From: Sapria himalayana
Taxonomy: Eukaryota; Streptophyta; Magnoliopsida; Malpighiales; Rafflesiaceae
Direction of reading: 5' to 3'
NCBI GenBank assembly: GCA_029783825.1
Contig: JAREIK010014468.1
Span: 138,288 to 202,287, forward strand
Length of the DNA: 64,000 nt
The notes beneath the pieces were generated by a model. It did not search any database, was not told the origin of the DNA, and saw only the letters and a list, made by a program, of their open reading frames with translations. Made by a program: the position numbers and the translations under genes. Shown in pieces: positions 29,531 through 41,317 of this stretch (its first letter is position 1; each line of letters begins with the position of its first letter).

Positions 29531-31168
29531 AATATGACGATATATCTCTCTGTCTATCTATCTAACTATCTATCTGTCTATCTATTAATCTATCTATGTG
29601 TTTTTCTATATTTCTATCTATCTATCTATGAGTCTATCTATCTAACTAACTACCTATATATTTGTCTATGTATCTTTCTATCAATCTATCTATATCCGTG
29701 TCTATCTTCTTATTTATCTATCTATCATTCTTTCAATCTATTTTTCTATCTTTTTGTCTATCTATAAGTGTATCTATTTGTCTATCTATTTGTCAATAAA
29801 TCTATTATCTATCTATCTATCTATGTATCTATCCATCTATCTAACTATATGTCTATCTTGTTGGAAATTTACCAATCGATCTATCTATCTATCATTATAT
29901 ATATATATATCAATTTATGTAACTATTTTTCTATCTATCTGATTATTTATCTATCTATATATCTGTCTGTCCATCTATTTGTCTATCTATCTATTTATCA
30001 ATCTGTCTATCTATCTATTTTTCTAAATACCTATATATTTGTCTATCTATTTATCTATTTATCTTTTTGTTTATCTATTAATCTAATTATCTTTTTGTGT
30101 GTCTGTTTATCTTTCTATCTATCAATCTATATATTCGTATAACTATCTATTTATCTATTTCTCTATATATCTTTCTATCAATGTGACTATCAATCTGTCT
30201 AATAAATTGTGTTTCTATTTGTCTATCTATCTATTTATCTTTCTATATATCTATCTGTGTTTAATTATCTATCTATCTTATCTATCTGTCTATCTTTCTA
30301 TATATATATATATATATCTATCTATCGATCTATTTATCTATCTATTTATTTGTTTATCTATCTATCTATCTAACTATCTATCTAGTGATCTATCTATTAA
30401 TATGTCTATTTAATTGTCTAACTATTTATCTATTTATCTATCTATCTATCTATCGATTGATATATCAATATATTTATCAATCAATCAATAAATCTATCTA
30501 TCTATATATATGTCTATCTATCAATCTATCATTATATCTATATGGCTATACGGAATGTCTATATGTCATCTATCTATCTATTTCTCTATCAGACTATTTA
30601 TCTATATATATGTCAATACATCTTTCTATCTATCTGTCTATCTATTTATCTATTTATCTATCTATCTATATATATATATATATATATATATTTATTTATT
30701 TATTTATTTATCTATCTATTTGTCTATCTTTCTATGTATCAAACTTTCTACATATCTATCTATCTATATATCTTTTTAACTATTTATCTATCTATCTATC
30801 TATTTGTCTACTTATATGTCTATTTATTTGTTTATCTATCTATATATCACTCAATTTTTCTATCTATCTATCTATTTGTCTATCCATCTTTTTATTTATT
30901 TATCTATCTGTCTATCTACCTACTATTTTATCTATCTATCTATTTGACTATATATCTGTCTATCTATCTAATAATCAATCTATCTATCTATCTTTTTATC
31001 TATCTATTTATTTATCTATGTCTATCTATCTATCCGTCTGTCTATCTATCTATTTTCCATCTATCTATATTTCTATCTATCTATTTATTTGTCTATCTAA
31101 ATATTATATTGTTGTCTATATATATATATATATTTGTTTATCTATCTATCTATCTATCTATTTGTCTA

Positions 31169-31199
<31 letters not shown>

Positions 31200-31994
31200 T
31201 TATATCTATCTATCTGTCTATCTGTCTATCTATCAATCTATCTCACTATATATCTATCTATCTATCTGTTTATCTTTCTTTGTATTAATCTATCTATCTA
31301 TTTATCTCTCTATACATTTATAAGTGTATCTGTCTATTAGTCTATCTATATTTCTATATTTCTATATATCTATCTATCTATTTATGTATCTTTCTATCTA
31401 TTTGTCAATCTATCTATTTTCTATTTGTCTATCTTATTGTCTTTCTATCTTTTTATCTATTTATCTATTTATATATCTATCTATCTGTCTATATATCTAT
31501 GTATCTATCTTTCTAACTATTTATCTCTTGATCTATCTCTTAATATGTCTATCTATATGTCTAACTATCTATCTTTTTACCTTTCTATCTATCTATCTGT
31601 CTATCTATCTTTTTATTGATATGTCAACCTATCAAACTATCTATCTATAGATCTATCTATCTATGTATATATCAATCAATTTATCTATTTATCTATGTAT
31701 CTAACTATCTTTTTGTTTTTATTTCTATTTAATATCAATCTGTCTACCTAACTATGTATCTATCAATGTATGCATATATATATATGTATCTATCTATTGA
31801 ATTGTCTATCTATCTGTCTATCTATCCCTCTATCCAAATGTCTATATTTCTATCAATTTATCTATCTATACATCTGTCTATCAATCCTTCTATATGCCTA
31901 TTTATTTATTTAACTATCTATCCTTCTTTCTATCTATATCTTTTTATCCATTTATCTCTCTAATAATCTAACTATTTATATATCCATCTCTTTA

Positions 31995-32037
<43 letters not shown>

Positions 32038-34119
32038 ATATATGTCTTTCTATTTATCTTTCTATCTGCATGTTTATTTGTCTGTCTATTTATTTTTCTA
32101 TCTATCTTTTTTTATATCTTTCTATTTGTCTATCTTATCTTTATAACTATCTGTCTGATTTATGTCTGTCTATCTATCTTTATAACTATATGTCTATCGA
32201 TCTGTCTATCTGTATTTATATCTATCTATCAATCTATATGTATATTTGTCTATCTTTCTGTATATCTATTTATCTATCTATTTATCTATCTATCTATTTA
32301 TCTATCTATCTATATATCTGAGTGTCTATCTATCTAACTATATATCTTAATATCACTATAAAAAATGTATATTTAGCTAGGAAAATTTAGCTAGGGATAA
32401 AATCCCTTGCTAATCACAAGAAATTAGCTAGTGAATAACAAGTGAATTTTGATTTTACATCAAATTAAAAATTTGCGACGGATTAGTGATGGATTAACGA
32501 TGGAAATATTCGAATGATTATTTTCCCTTGCTAAAATTATCGTAGATATTTGCACAATCAAAAGTGGGAAATTTAGTGATGGATTTAGCGATGAATTTCC
32601 CTAGCTAATTAGAACGAGACAAAATTCATTGCTAAATAATTATCTGAATTTAATTTTTTTTTTGATTTTATATTTCATTGGAAGTGATAATTCCTTAAAT
32701 GTTTAATTTCTAAAAATATATGAATTTAGCTAGTGATTTTTCCTTGGATTTTATGCTAGTTATAATTTCAGTCGGTAATCTTTAATGATTTAATTTTTTT
32801 AAGCATTCTTTTTTTTAATATTTTATGTAATTTTTTCTATTAAATGTTTGTAATTGTCTATAGATGAGTGCTTCTTGAAAGCCATAATCTTTTCATATAA
32901 TAATAAAAATATGATATTATAATAAAAAAATTACTAAATATATAAATCTGAATAAAAACATATATTAAATTAGACTAAAATAATTATTTTTTGATTATAA
33001 ATTAATTAAAAAAATTATACAAATTTTTTTTTTAATTTTTAATTATGATATTTATATATTTGTATTTAAAAACATTATATAATTTATTATATATTTATAA
33101 TAAGTTTTATAATATTTTAATTAATAAAACAACATAAATAAAAATTACTACTAATAAAATGCTAAAATAAACTATTGTTTGATTAAATAAAAAAATTTAT
33201 AAAAATATATGATTTAACAAATAAACAAAATAATATTTATATTATTTAAAGTAAAAATAAATATTTTTATGATTTCAAAAATCTTTTAATAATATAATGA
33301 CTAAAAGATTTGATAATTTTGAATTATAAAAAAAATTCAATTTTTTCATAAAATTTAAAAGAAAATAAATTGATATTTTAATATTAATATATAGATGTTT
33401 TAATTACATCAAAAAAATTGTGATGATTTAAAAAATAAATGTTTTAGTGTGGTTATTAAATGAATATTTCAATGATTCAAATTTATAATGACTAAAAGAT
33501 GTTAATTTTATGCCTTTATAATTATTTCTTAATATATTTATAAAAAATAAATTGAATTCATATAAATTTAAAACAATATTATATATATATGTGTGTGTGT
33601 GTGTATTAAATAATTTATTATTATATAATATTATTTTATTTATTTATGAAATAATATCATTTATGCTTAAATAAAAATTTATTTCAATTTTTTAATTTAA
33701 AATATTTATTTTTTATAAATTTAGTTTTCTTTTATATTTTTGTTTCATTATTTTCTATATATTTACATCCAATTTTGTATTTATAGTTTCCTTGAAAAAA
33801 AATGCTTAGGCATTAAGCACTTAACATTTTTTTATCTTTTAACGACGAAGAGAGGAGAAGCGAAACAGGACTATAGGAGCAACTTACAGAATCAACCTCT
33901 TCTTGTTACTAGGTAAAATTATCATTGCTCTTCTCCTTCGGAATACTCTTTACAAATCTTTGTCTCTCTCTATTTGATTACCACTTGTGGAGTTAAATTT
34001 TTAGGGTTATATTGATTTTCAAATACTAAATGTTTGCATATTATTTTTTGCTTCTGTAACTTAAGAAAAAACAAATTTAATGTTTATAAGTTCTATTTTT
34101 GTTGTCTGCAAAAATATTA

Positions 34120-34615
34120 TAAATAGATAACATTATATATAAACTTTTATACTTTTATATAATCATATGGCATATATATATATAAGTCTATACTTTAATA
34201 TATTTAAACATATTACATTATATATAAACATTGATATGTTTATATAAACATATAATGTTATGTATAAATATTTATATATATGTATTAATATTTATAAATA
34301 TTTATACAAAATTTACATAAAACTATCCATTTATATAATTTTTTATATAGCAATTATATAACATATAAAATGTTTATACATTTTTGTAAACTTTTATATA
34401 ACATATTTATTTTTATATATTTATATATTTTTTATAATGTTTATATAAATGTGATATAGATACCATATAATTTTTATAAAAGTGTTAGATATATATAATT
34501 ATATTTAAGTAACATTTATAAAAATATTTAAAACACAAATATTATATCAAAACACTTGTATAATTATATAATCATATGCCATTATATATAAAAGTATTTA
34601 TAATTATATTTAGTT
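34120..34615. repeat. AT-rich TATATAAACATTTATA tract in element B
   Basis: Imperfect repeats of ATTATATATAAACATT, TATATAATCATATG and ACATTTATAAAAATAT make up this tract. It aligns in order with the tract at about 49075-49600 in element C (for example AACATATAATGTTAT and CTATCCATTTATATAA in both). It therefore belongs to the ancestral element and marks the point where captured sequence starts in B. Confidence 0.8.
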
Positions 34616-34653
34616 TTGATCAGGATAAAGCAATGAGCAAGGCCATTTGTAAA

Positions 34654-36053
34654 AAAGCTCTCTTTTGCAAATAAGCAAAAAGATTTAGCAGGCATAGTTG
34701 GTGCAATTGAGAATGCTCATCTTTATTAGGGTAAGGGGGGAGAGATGATGCGCTCCGCTATCTCCTGATTGATAGAATGTATTGCATTATGTCATTTATC
34801 ATTATCCAAAAGGATCACACAAAGTTTGTTTGATATCATCGATGAGATCTTGAGCCATCCCAACCCTCAGATACAGGTGGTGCTACACATTGCAAGTTAA
34901 TTTCTTTCCAACATGACCCATTATATCATCAAAGCTCCATTTATCTTCTTCCCCTTTAAACTTCACAGAACACAACTATTGGTGCCTTGAAACCCTTTGT
35001 TCGAGCATTCCTAGTTCTTGTAGATAATGGTGATGCAGCTGGTGTGACCTCAAAGTACCTACAGTTGCTTTCTGATCAAAACACTACTATTAGAAGGGGC
35101 TCAGCTTTAGTCCTAGGAGTTCTTCATTATATGTAATTGGCTCATATATCGAGAGAGGTTGTCTTCAAGCTCTGTGAGATTGAGGTGCAGGGTGATTCTG
35201 AGATTAGAGATGTCGAAGCAAGGGTGAATGCTATCAGATGGCTCTTCTCTCTATCTCAAATATTTTTCCATGAAAGATTGGCTCCTAGTTCTCGCTTACT
35301 CATCTATTATCTGATAAAGGAAAAGGTAATGGCTTGTTTATTTGAAGCTCTGGATGTCTATTCTGTCGATAACATAGGATATGTTGGTTAATGGGTTCGT
35401 GAGGCAGCCATTGAAAAATCGAGGTGTGAGCTTACATTCTCTATGATGTATCATCTTCTCCTTCAAAATCACATCTAGCAGCTGAAAATGAAGAAGTCAC
35501 CGAGGTAGTGATGTTCTTTGATGAAAACATGGTTACAATGTGGCGATGGGCATTGCTAAGCAAGATGTGGAAAAATTTGATGGATTATGTCTACAATAAC
35601 TCTACAAAAGATTTTGCATAGTAAGAAGACCTTAGTCAAGTGCATATCTTTTAGGGATAAACTAGAGAAGATTGTTCCCTGCAATGTGTTATACTATGTA
35701 GTGTGTGTATCACCATCCTCATGATCTCCTGCTTGTTTTTTTCTTTTTTCTCTTTTTTGACAATGAGCATGCTTTAATTGCAAGTGCCTGCCACGTGTTA
35801 TTCTTGTTTCGTGTGGCTACTTGAATTTCCTTATTATAGTAAGGCAATGATGTGTGGATTAGTTATTTCAATTGCTGGATAGCAAGATTCTCTAAGGAAG
35901 GCATCAATATATATGCTGCTGGACTATTATTGTGAAGATAGAATTGAAGCCTTGCCGGAGGAGAGGCCTAGAGGGATCATGCTCTGCCTTGATCTCTTGT
36001 GGATTCTCCAACAACACCGAGGATGTGACAGATTTATTGTCTGTACTTTTAAG
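34654..36053 (+). pseudogene. TBCD: Captured fragment of tubulin-folding cofactor D (TBCD)
   Basis: Conceptual exons read NKQKDLAGIVGAIENAHLY, GKGGEMMRSAIS, LIECIALCHLSLSKRITQS, then after a GT-AG intron (34877-34968) IGALKPFVRAF, DNGDAAGVTSKYLQLLSDQ, RRGSALVLGVL, EVQGDSEIRDVEARVNA, DVYSVDN, WVREAA, FRDKLEKIVP and, further on, GLVISIAG, QDSLRKASI and LDLLWILQQHRGCDRFIV up to a donor at 36053. This order matches the C-terminal HEAT-repeat part of plant TBCD (TITAN1 in Arabidopsis), which helps assemble alpha/beta-tubulin dimers. The copy is dead: in-frame stops lie at LHLY-stop-GKGG, AIS-stop-LIEC, GVLHYM-stop, GYVG-stop-WVRE and others, and there is at least one frame change near 35560. Retained introns show DNA-level capture. 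The N-terminal two thirds of the gene are absent. Confidence 0.85.
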
Positions 36054-37889
36054 GTATGACATCATATTTTCTAAATGAAATTCTAACATGATGGGGGTGT
36101 TATGAACATCGCTATCATTTTCTTGTATGATCTAAAATAACTTAGCTTTTTTGAAGTTTCGTATGAACATTGCTGTTTTGGTTTAGGGTTGCTATGAACG
36201 ATAGAGAGAAAGAGAGAAAGAGAGGGGGAGGGGGGGGAGAAAGAAGAAGAGAAAAAAATAATTTAAATCATAAAATCAATTTTTGAATATACAATCTTAG
36301 GCATGTGTGTGTGTGTGTGTGTATTGAAGTGTATACATGTAAGAAAAATAATAATAAAAATGAGTATTCTTTTATAAGTTTGTGCCTTGTGGTACCCCAC
36401 AAGTCAAATGCTCCCAAGCAAATAAAAAAAACTAAAGTAAATACTTAATAATCATGATATATATATATATGTGTGTGTGTGTGTACAAGTATACACAATA
36501 CTATATGTATGGTATGGTTTGGGGCATCCTACAATTTAAGTCTTCAAATAAATAAAAACAAAAATGCAATAATCATGATAAATAAATAAAAAAATAAATA
36601 AATAACACACACACAAATGTATATATGCAAGAAAAATAATAAAAAAATGAGCATTCTTTTAAAAATTAGGAGTAATTATTGTATAACAAAAGTAATAAAA
36701 ATAAGGCATAGAGGTACCGCCTAGTACACATTATTCTTGCATAGGTCCGGGATTTGTGAGTTTAATATCTTGATAGTTTTATCCCTGAAAATCATAAATG
36801 TTATATTGTTATGTCTGATAATTCACAAAGGAGTAAAAATAATAAATTTTTTTATTCCTAGACGAGAGTACTTATTATCATACCAGTGCATTACCGCATA
36901 ATATATCTCATACTTCATGATATAAACCTTAGGCTATATATTGTGTATGATGCTTGAAATTGGGGTAAATTTTATCTTTATTAAGTTAAAATATTAGATG
37001 AACATTCATTTTTGTATATTCTTTTTTATTATTTTTATTATTTTTTATTTTTTATTTTTTATTTTTTATTTTTTATTTTTATTATTTTTTTATTATTATT
37101 TTTTATTTAATTTTTATTTTATTTTTATTTTATTTTTATTTTATTTTTATTTTATTTTTATTTATTTTTAATTTATTTTTATTTTATTTTATTTTTATTT
37201 TATTTTTATTTTATTTTTTTTATTTTTTTTATTTTTTTGTATATTAATGTTTCATATATGATCACAATTCATAATGGAGATGTATTTATTAGGAAATATA
37301 TAATAATCAAATTATAAAGAATTTATTTAAAAATATCAAAGTATTACACACACACACAAAGTAAAATATCAAAAGTTTGAAAGAAGATTAAGATGGGTTA
37401 ATTTTCAAAGCCTTTTCTTAACAACTTGGCTAGGAAGACAGTCATTGTAAAACTCAAGTGGAGAATGGAATACAAAGGTGACATACCTTGTGTTCTTTTC
37501 CTGTGCATTGCATTTTTTTCTCATTTTTTTCTTTGGTTTCTTGCAGGTTTCCTTGCTTCGGTGGATTCCTATATGAACCTATAGGCATACAAAAATTCAA
37601 TACCACGTAGCTTGTTGTCATTTACACTTCTATTTTTATTTTGTTTGCCACTTTCTAATGCGTTTTGTACGGAAATAATACATTTTAAATAAAAATTCCA
37701 AAATATAATGCTAGTTTGAAAAATATTACCAAACTAATGTGTCTCGAAACAACGTGGCAATTTGCATTATTGTGAACACTGGTCATTGTCATGCTATTGA
37801 ATTTTAAAAATCAAAGACCGACATTGTGAATGCCGGCTATTAAATTTTAAAAATTTAAAATGTATGCATTGGGAATAACCAAATAGTGT
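36054..37889. other. Non-coding spacer of element B
   Basis: No gene is recognised. The spacer holds a purine-rich (GAGA)n run at about 36200-36255, short (GT)n runs near 36306-36322 and 36471-36484, and an (ATTTT)n tract listed separately. A segment at about 37390-37490 reads VNFQSLFLTTWLGRQS followed by a GGTGACATA donor-like site. It might be a further captured exon, but I cannot assign it. Confidence 0.45.
37021..37240. repeat. (ATTTT)n / (ATTTTTT)n simple repeat
   Basis: Some 220 bases consist almost only of ATTTTT, ATTTT and ATT units on the + strand, ending near a TTTTTTTATTTTTT stretch. It is a simple AT-rich minisatellite between the TBCD and SMXL fragments and may be linked to the junction between the two captures. 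Confidence 0.9.
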
Positions 37890-39490
37890 GTGGCATTCAA
37901 TCTAGTGAAAAACAAGGTTGAACAAGCCGTATCCATGGATATTTGTTCCAATAGTACATCCACCGCCCTAACTGCCACAACAAATATCACTCTAGTTTTT
38001 GGAACTCATACCTAAAAGAAGCCATAAAACCTTTCACCGTAGCCAACTCTCCTCCTCAATTTCTTTCATTCAGTCAATTTGAACCCATTGGGGAAGGACT
38101 TAAGCTTGCCATTAGAAGCACTAACAAAGAAAGAAGATGTGATGAGGGTTTTACAGGTGATGGAGAGGAAGAAAAGAAACATTATGATTACTAGAGAGTG
38201 TCTGGCAAGCATAGAGAGCGTAGTAAGAGGAGTGAGGGAGAATATGGAAATTGTTAGATTAGTAACATTTCCTTTGTTCTCTTTAAGGAATCATTCAAAA
38301 GTAGATATTGACCATAAATTTATAGAGCTTAAGTGCATCGTAGATGCTTATTCGACTAGAGGAGTTGTTTTATATGTGGGTAAACTTAATTGGGTCTCTA
38401 ATATCTGGCCAAATTATGCTTGGCAGGCATGTAACAACAATACAAAGTAAATTATCGCAGAGATGCAAAGTTTGATCTATGGAATAGGTAGCGAGGCTCA
38501 AAGAGCATGGCTCATGGGAATCGCCACATTCCAAACTTACATCAAGTGTAAAGTAGGCTTTCCCTCTCTAGAGACAATTTGTGAACTTTATACAGTCACT
38601 GTTCCAGTTGGAAGCCTTAATCTTAGCCTCAATCTCAACAGGTAAAATGATTATTTTGTTTTACTCAGAATCCTTTAGTGCAATATATCTATCACTTATG
38701 ATACCCATCAATGACTCAAATACACACCCACAAAGACACACTCAAACACATACACCCACACACTTATTCATATGTATCATCATGTCAACTATTATATATG
38801 TGTGTGCATAAATACTTCATATCTCACTAGTCATGCATTTGACTAAGATTTAAAAAAGAAGAAAAAAGGGTGTATAAGCAAAACATCTACTTGTGAGAGT
38901 GGCTCTGGCTGGGAAAAGATTGAATCTGGATTACTTACAAAAAGTGCAACATGAAACTCCAATTGCTCCATTAACCTCAGAAAAGAAACTCAAGTTTGAA
39001 ACCATGAGTTCATTTCTGCAGGTTCTTCTTGCTCGAGTTTAGTGTCATGGCTCTAGTGGTATAAAGAAGAAAAGAGGGGTGATGATAAGGTGCTTATTAT
39101 TTTTATTAAATATGAAATATGATATTGTCTACTCAAATATATCTATATCATTTTCTTCCTATTAAATGATTTGTTTTTTTTTCTTTAATCATGATTTTCA
39201 GTGATCTTGTCAACTTTAAAAAATCAAGGGATGCTTGCCAAAAGTGGCTTCTCCATTTCAATCCAGAGAAAACCATCAAATTAAATTCATCTTCTTCATC
39301 TTCCATTTCTGAATCATCTCTTAATCAAACCACCAACTTAACTTGGCCACTCACTTGGGAATCTGTATGGCCAAGATGCAATATTGAAAGCAAAAATGAA
39401 TCCAAACTTGATCTCATGTCAAACCCAAATTCAAGCCCAAATTCGGCATCATCAAGCAAGGCAGACATTGATGAAGGTCTTGATTTTTAA
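37890..39490 (+). pseudogene. Captured fragment of a SMAX1-LIKE 4/5-type gene
   Basis: The frame opens NKVEQAVSMDICSNS, then PLEALTKKEDVMRVLQVM, ERKKRNIMITRECLASIE, VVRGVRENM, IELKCIVDAYSTRGVVLYVG, AEMQSLIYGIG, AWLMGIATFQTYIKCKVG, FPSLETI and VPVGSLNLSLN, where a GT donor follows (38641/38642). After about 240 bases of intron-like sequence come ESGSGWEKIESG, SSLVSWL, KSRDACQKWLLHFNPEK and MSNPNSSPNSASSSK. This order matches the phloem-related SMXL4/SMXL5 proteins, plant relatives of ClpB ATPases: the double-Clp-N region followed by the first ATPase-like domain. Stops interrupt it (several between 37985 and 38040, TAA at 38448, others after 38890) and both ends are missing. It shares strand and element with the TBCD and KIN12 pieces. 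SMXL4 versus SMXL5 cannot be decided. Confidence 0.82.
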
Positions 39491-40131
39491 AATTTAATCA
39501 GGTGGCAATGCCCGCCATTCACAATGATGACTATTTCCATGTTGTTTCCAGAAGCACTTGTTTGGTAATATTTTTTAACAAGCATCATATTTTGGATTTT
39601 TTATTTAAAACATATTATTTCTATAAAAAACTCGTTTCTAATTTTCTTATAATTAACCATGGACTGATGGGTGAAGCTGGGAAACACAAAAGAATATGTT
39701 GATCGATAGTTCACTAGAAATCTTGGAGAAATCTTGATTCGGTAATTTAAAAATAAGCTCATGATTATCTCATTGTGTGAAATTTCTAGCCAATGGCAGT
39801 TAGTATTGCATGCGCTAGTCTTTGTGTTTATCAACGGCATTGTGTTGTGTTCTTTATTGGTTTGTAAATTTAATATGTTATGCTCCATGTGTAGGTGTAA
39901 CAATGTTCTCTATGTGCATTGAGTATCATAGGACAAAGAATTAGAAGATGCTGACCATGCCTGAGAGACCTATATATGTGTTTTTAAGCCCTAGATTAAT
40001 TTTTTCTATTGTCTTTGATGGTATGTGTATCTGCATGAAAGTACATGTGTTTGTGTTTACACACACACACACATGGGCACATACATACATGCACAAGTAT
40101 ACATACATGCAACTAATCGTAAGGTTAAAAA
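39491..40131. other. Spacer between SMXL and kinesin fragments, no clear gene
   Basis: I see no convincing gene. Frames such as WQCPPFTMMTISMLFPEAL (39507-39565, before a GGTAATATT donor-like site) may be another exon relic of unknown origin. A (CA)n run lies at 40060-40072 and CATACATGCA-type repeats at 40080-40112. Open frames on both strands in 39600-40280 overlap each other and have no recognisable content outside the kinesin fragment. Confidence 0.4.
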
Positions 40132-40330
40132 ATGTTGTTGGAAGAGTGGCTAGATACAAAAAGGGCTTTGGCAGATGCAAGGAAGGAGTTGGAGGAGGAG
40201 AGAAAATGCAGACTAGAACTAAAGGAAGCATTGCAGATGGCCATGGAGGGACATGCTCGAGTACTAGAGTAGTATACAAATTTTGAGGAACTGGGGAAGA
40301 GAAAGCAACATCAATTTCACAGACAGATTA
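40132..40330 (+). pseudogene. Captured kinesin-12 coiled-coil fragment
   Basis: Reading from 40132 gives LLEEWLDTKRALADARKELE, EERKCRLELKEALQMAMEG and HARVLE, then a TAG stop, then YTNFEEL and a diverged tail. This charged heptad-like stretch corresponds to the conserved coiled-coil segment after the motor of plant kinesin-12 proteins (PAKRP1/KIN12 group, phragmoplast microtubule motors), where the family reads EALQMAMEGHARMLEQY. The stop replaces that Gln, consistent with CAG to TAG. Only this one exon-sized piece is present and the motor domain is absent. The fragment runs into the 3' tail that elements A, B and C share (GATTATACTTTGTGCACTG at about 40325), so it is the last part of any element transcript. 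Confidence 0.8.
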
Positions 40331-40344
40331 TACTTTGTGCACTG

Positions 40345-40847
40345 TCATTAGATACATTGATAATAAATAATATGTAATCAAGTTTTGTTATGTTTCTGTG
40401 TTAACTATGTAACTTATTGTATCAGAAAAATATATTAACTAATTTTATTTTTTGTTAATTATAAATAATTATTTGTAGTTTATGTTTTTTTTAATTTAAT
40501 ATAAAAATTTAAAAATATGTATTTAAATATTATTTAAATAATTAAAAATGTTAAAATAATTTTAGAAAGAAAATAGCTAGAGATTTTTTCTCGCTAATAT
40601 AGTCAGGGAATTTTTTCTCGCTAATATAGCTTGGGATTTTTCCCTCGCTAATTTTGCTAGGTAATATTTCCTCTCTAATTTTGCTAGAAAATATATTTTC
40701 TCATTAATTTTTGTGATAAGCACTTTACCTTGGGAAATGTTTCGTCGTTAATCCATCATTAATCTATCGTTATATCTACTTTAGCGATGAAAATAACATA
40801 TTTAGATACGGAATTTTTTCTAGCTATTTGGGAATTTTCTTGTAGTG
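40345..40847 (+). repeat. 3' tail and subterminal repeats of element B
   Basis: The tail block ACTATGTAACTTATTGTATC (about 40405) matches ACTATGTAACTATTGTATCA in element C near 59424 and an inverted, diverged copy in element A near 9010. From about 40589 four units of roughly 27 bases, each built on TCTCGCTAATATAG then a GGGA or GGTA word, are in tandem (starts near 40589, 40615, 40642 and 40670). Further GTCGTTAATCCATCATTAAT motifs lead to the terminus. Confidence 0.75.
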
Positions 40848-41258
40848 TATATATCTTTCTATCTATATATTTATATATCTATCTGTATGTCTATCTGTCT
40901 ATCTATCTATCGATCTATCTACATATCTACCTGTCTATCTGTGTATACATTTGTCTATCTATTTGTCTGTCTATCTATCTATAATTTTGTATGTTTATTT
41001 GCCTATCTATCTATCTGTCAATCTATTTGTCTATCTTTCTATCTATATGTCTATCTATCTATCTATCTATTTGTCTGTCTTTCTGTCTATCTATCTGTTT
41101 GTCTATCTATCTGTCAATCTATTTGTCTATCTTTCTCTCAATATATCTATATGTTTTTTTCCATCTTTCTATCTATTTTTTATCTATCTGTCTATTTTTC
41201 TATTTATAAGTCTATCAATTTGTCTATCTATCTATATGTCTATCTATTTGTATATATG

Positions 41259-41289
<31 letters not shown>

Positions 41290-41317
41290 CTATCTTTCAA
41301 ATCAATCTGTCTGTCTA
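40848..41317 (+). repeat. Degenerate (TATC)n satellite, segment 3
   Basis: A 470-base remnant of the same array is squeezed between elements B and C, in the same orientation and with the same unit variants. It ends with a (TA)n run near 41250-41290. It begins with the right copy of the TAT target duplication of element B and ends at the CACTAC terminus of element C. Confidence 0.95.

Larger units (their letters stand above)
16511..32353 (+). repeat. Degenerate (TATC)n satellite, segment 2 (15.8 kb)
   Basis: This is the same TATC-based array as segment 1, in the same orientation, with the same spectrum of variant units. It contains some nearly pure TATC stretches (for example near 29490-29530), pure (TA)n runs (near 1858-type positions in segment 1 and here near 23675-23700, 25176-25219, 25536-25571 and 31996-32024) and local segmental duplications listed separately. 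The longest + strand open stretch, about 30385-31323 with 312 codons, is a product of the repeat. No gene, RNA or foreign unit is seen except very short non-TATC words such as GTTGGAAATTTACC near 29860. Confidence 0.95.
32354..40847 (+). mobile_element. Pack-CACTA element B with fragments of three host genes
   Basis: The left end is CACTATAAAAAATG and the right end is the inverse of CACTACAAGAAAATTCCC. The insertion is flanked by a perfect 3-bp duplication, TAT at 32351-32353 and TAT at 40848-40850, the standard CACTA signature. Both ends carry family subterminal motifs (TTAGCTAGG, GCGACGGATT, CTCGCTAAT). The interior has no transposase. It holds degraded pieces of tubulin-folding cofactor D, a SMXL4/5-type gene and a kinesin-12, all on the + strand and with introns retained, so the capture was at DNA level. 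Its left 2 kb and right 500 bases resemble element C. The region 32700-34100 is AT-rich with no gene; 33835-33910 (GACGAAGAGAGGAGAAGCG and on) looks like a leader sequence. Confidence 0.92.

Noticed and set aside
39601..40286. Open frames of about 100 codons on both strands in element B
   Set aside because: Apart from the short kinesin-12 piece in another frame they show no domain, and they include microsatellite translation.
34654..40330. A processed (retro-copied) pseudogene origin for the gene pieces
   Set aside because: Introns with GT-AG borders are retained and there is no poly-A tail or processed structure; DNA-level capture by the CACTA element fits better.
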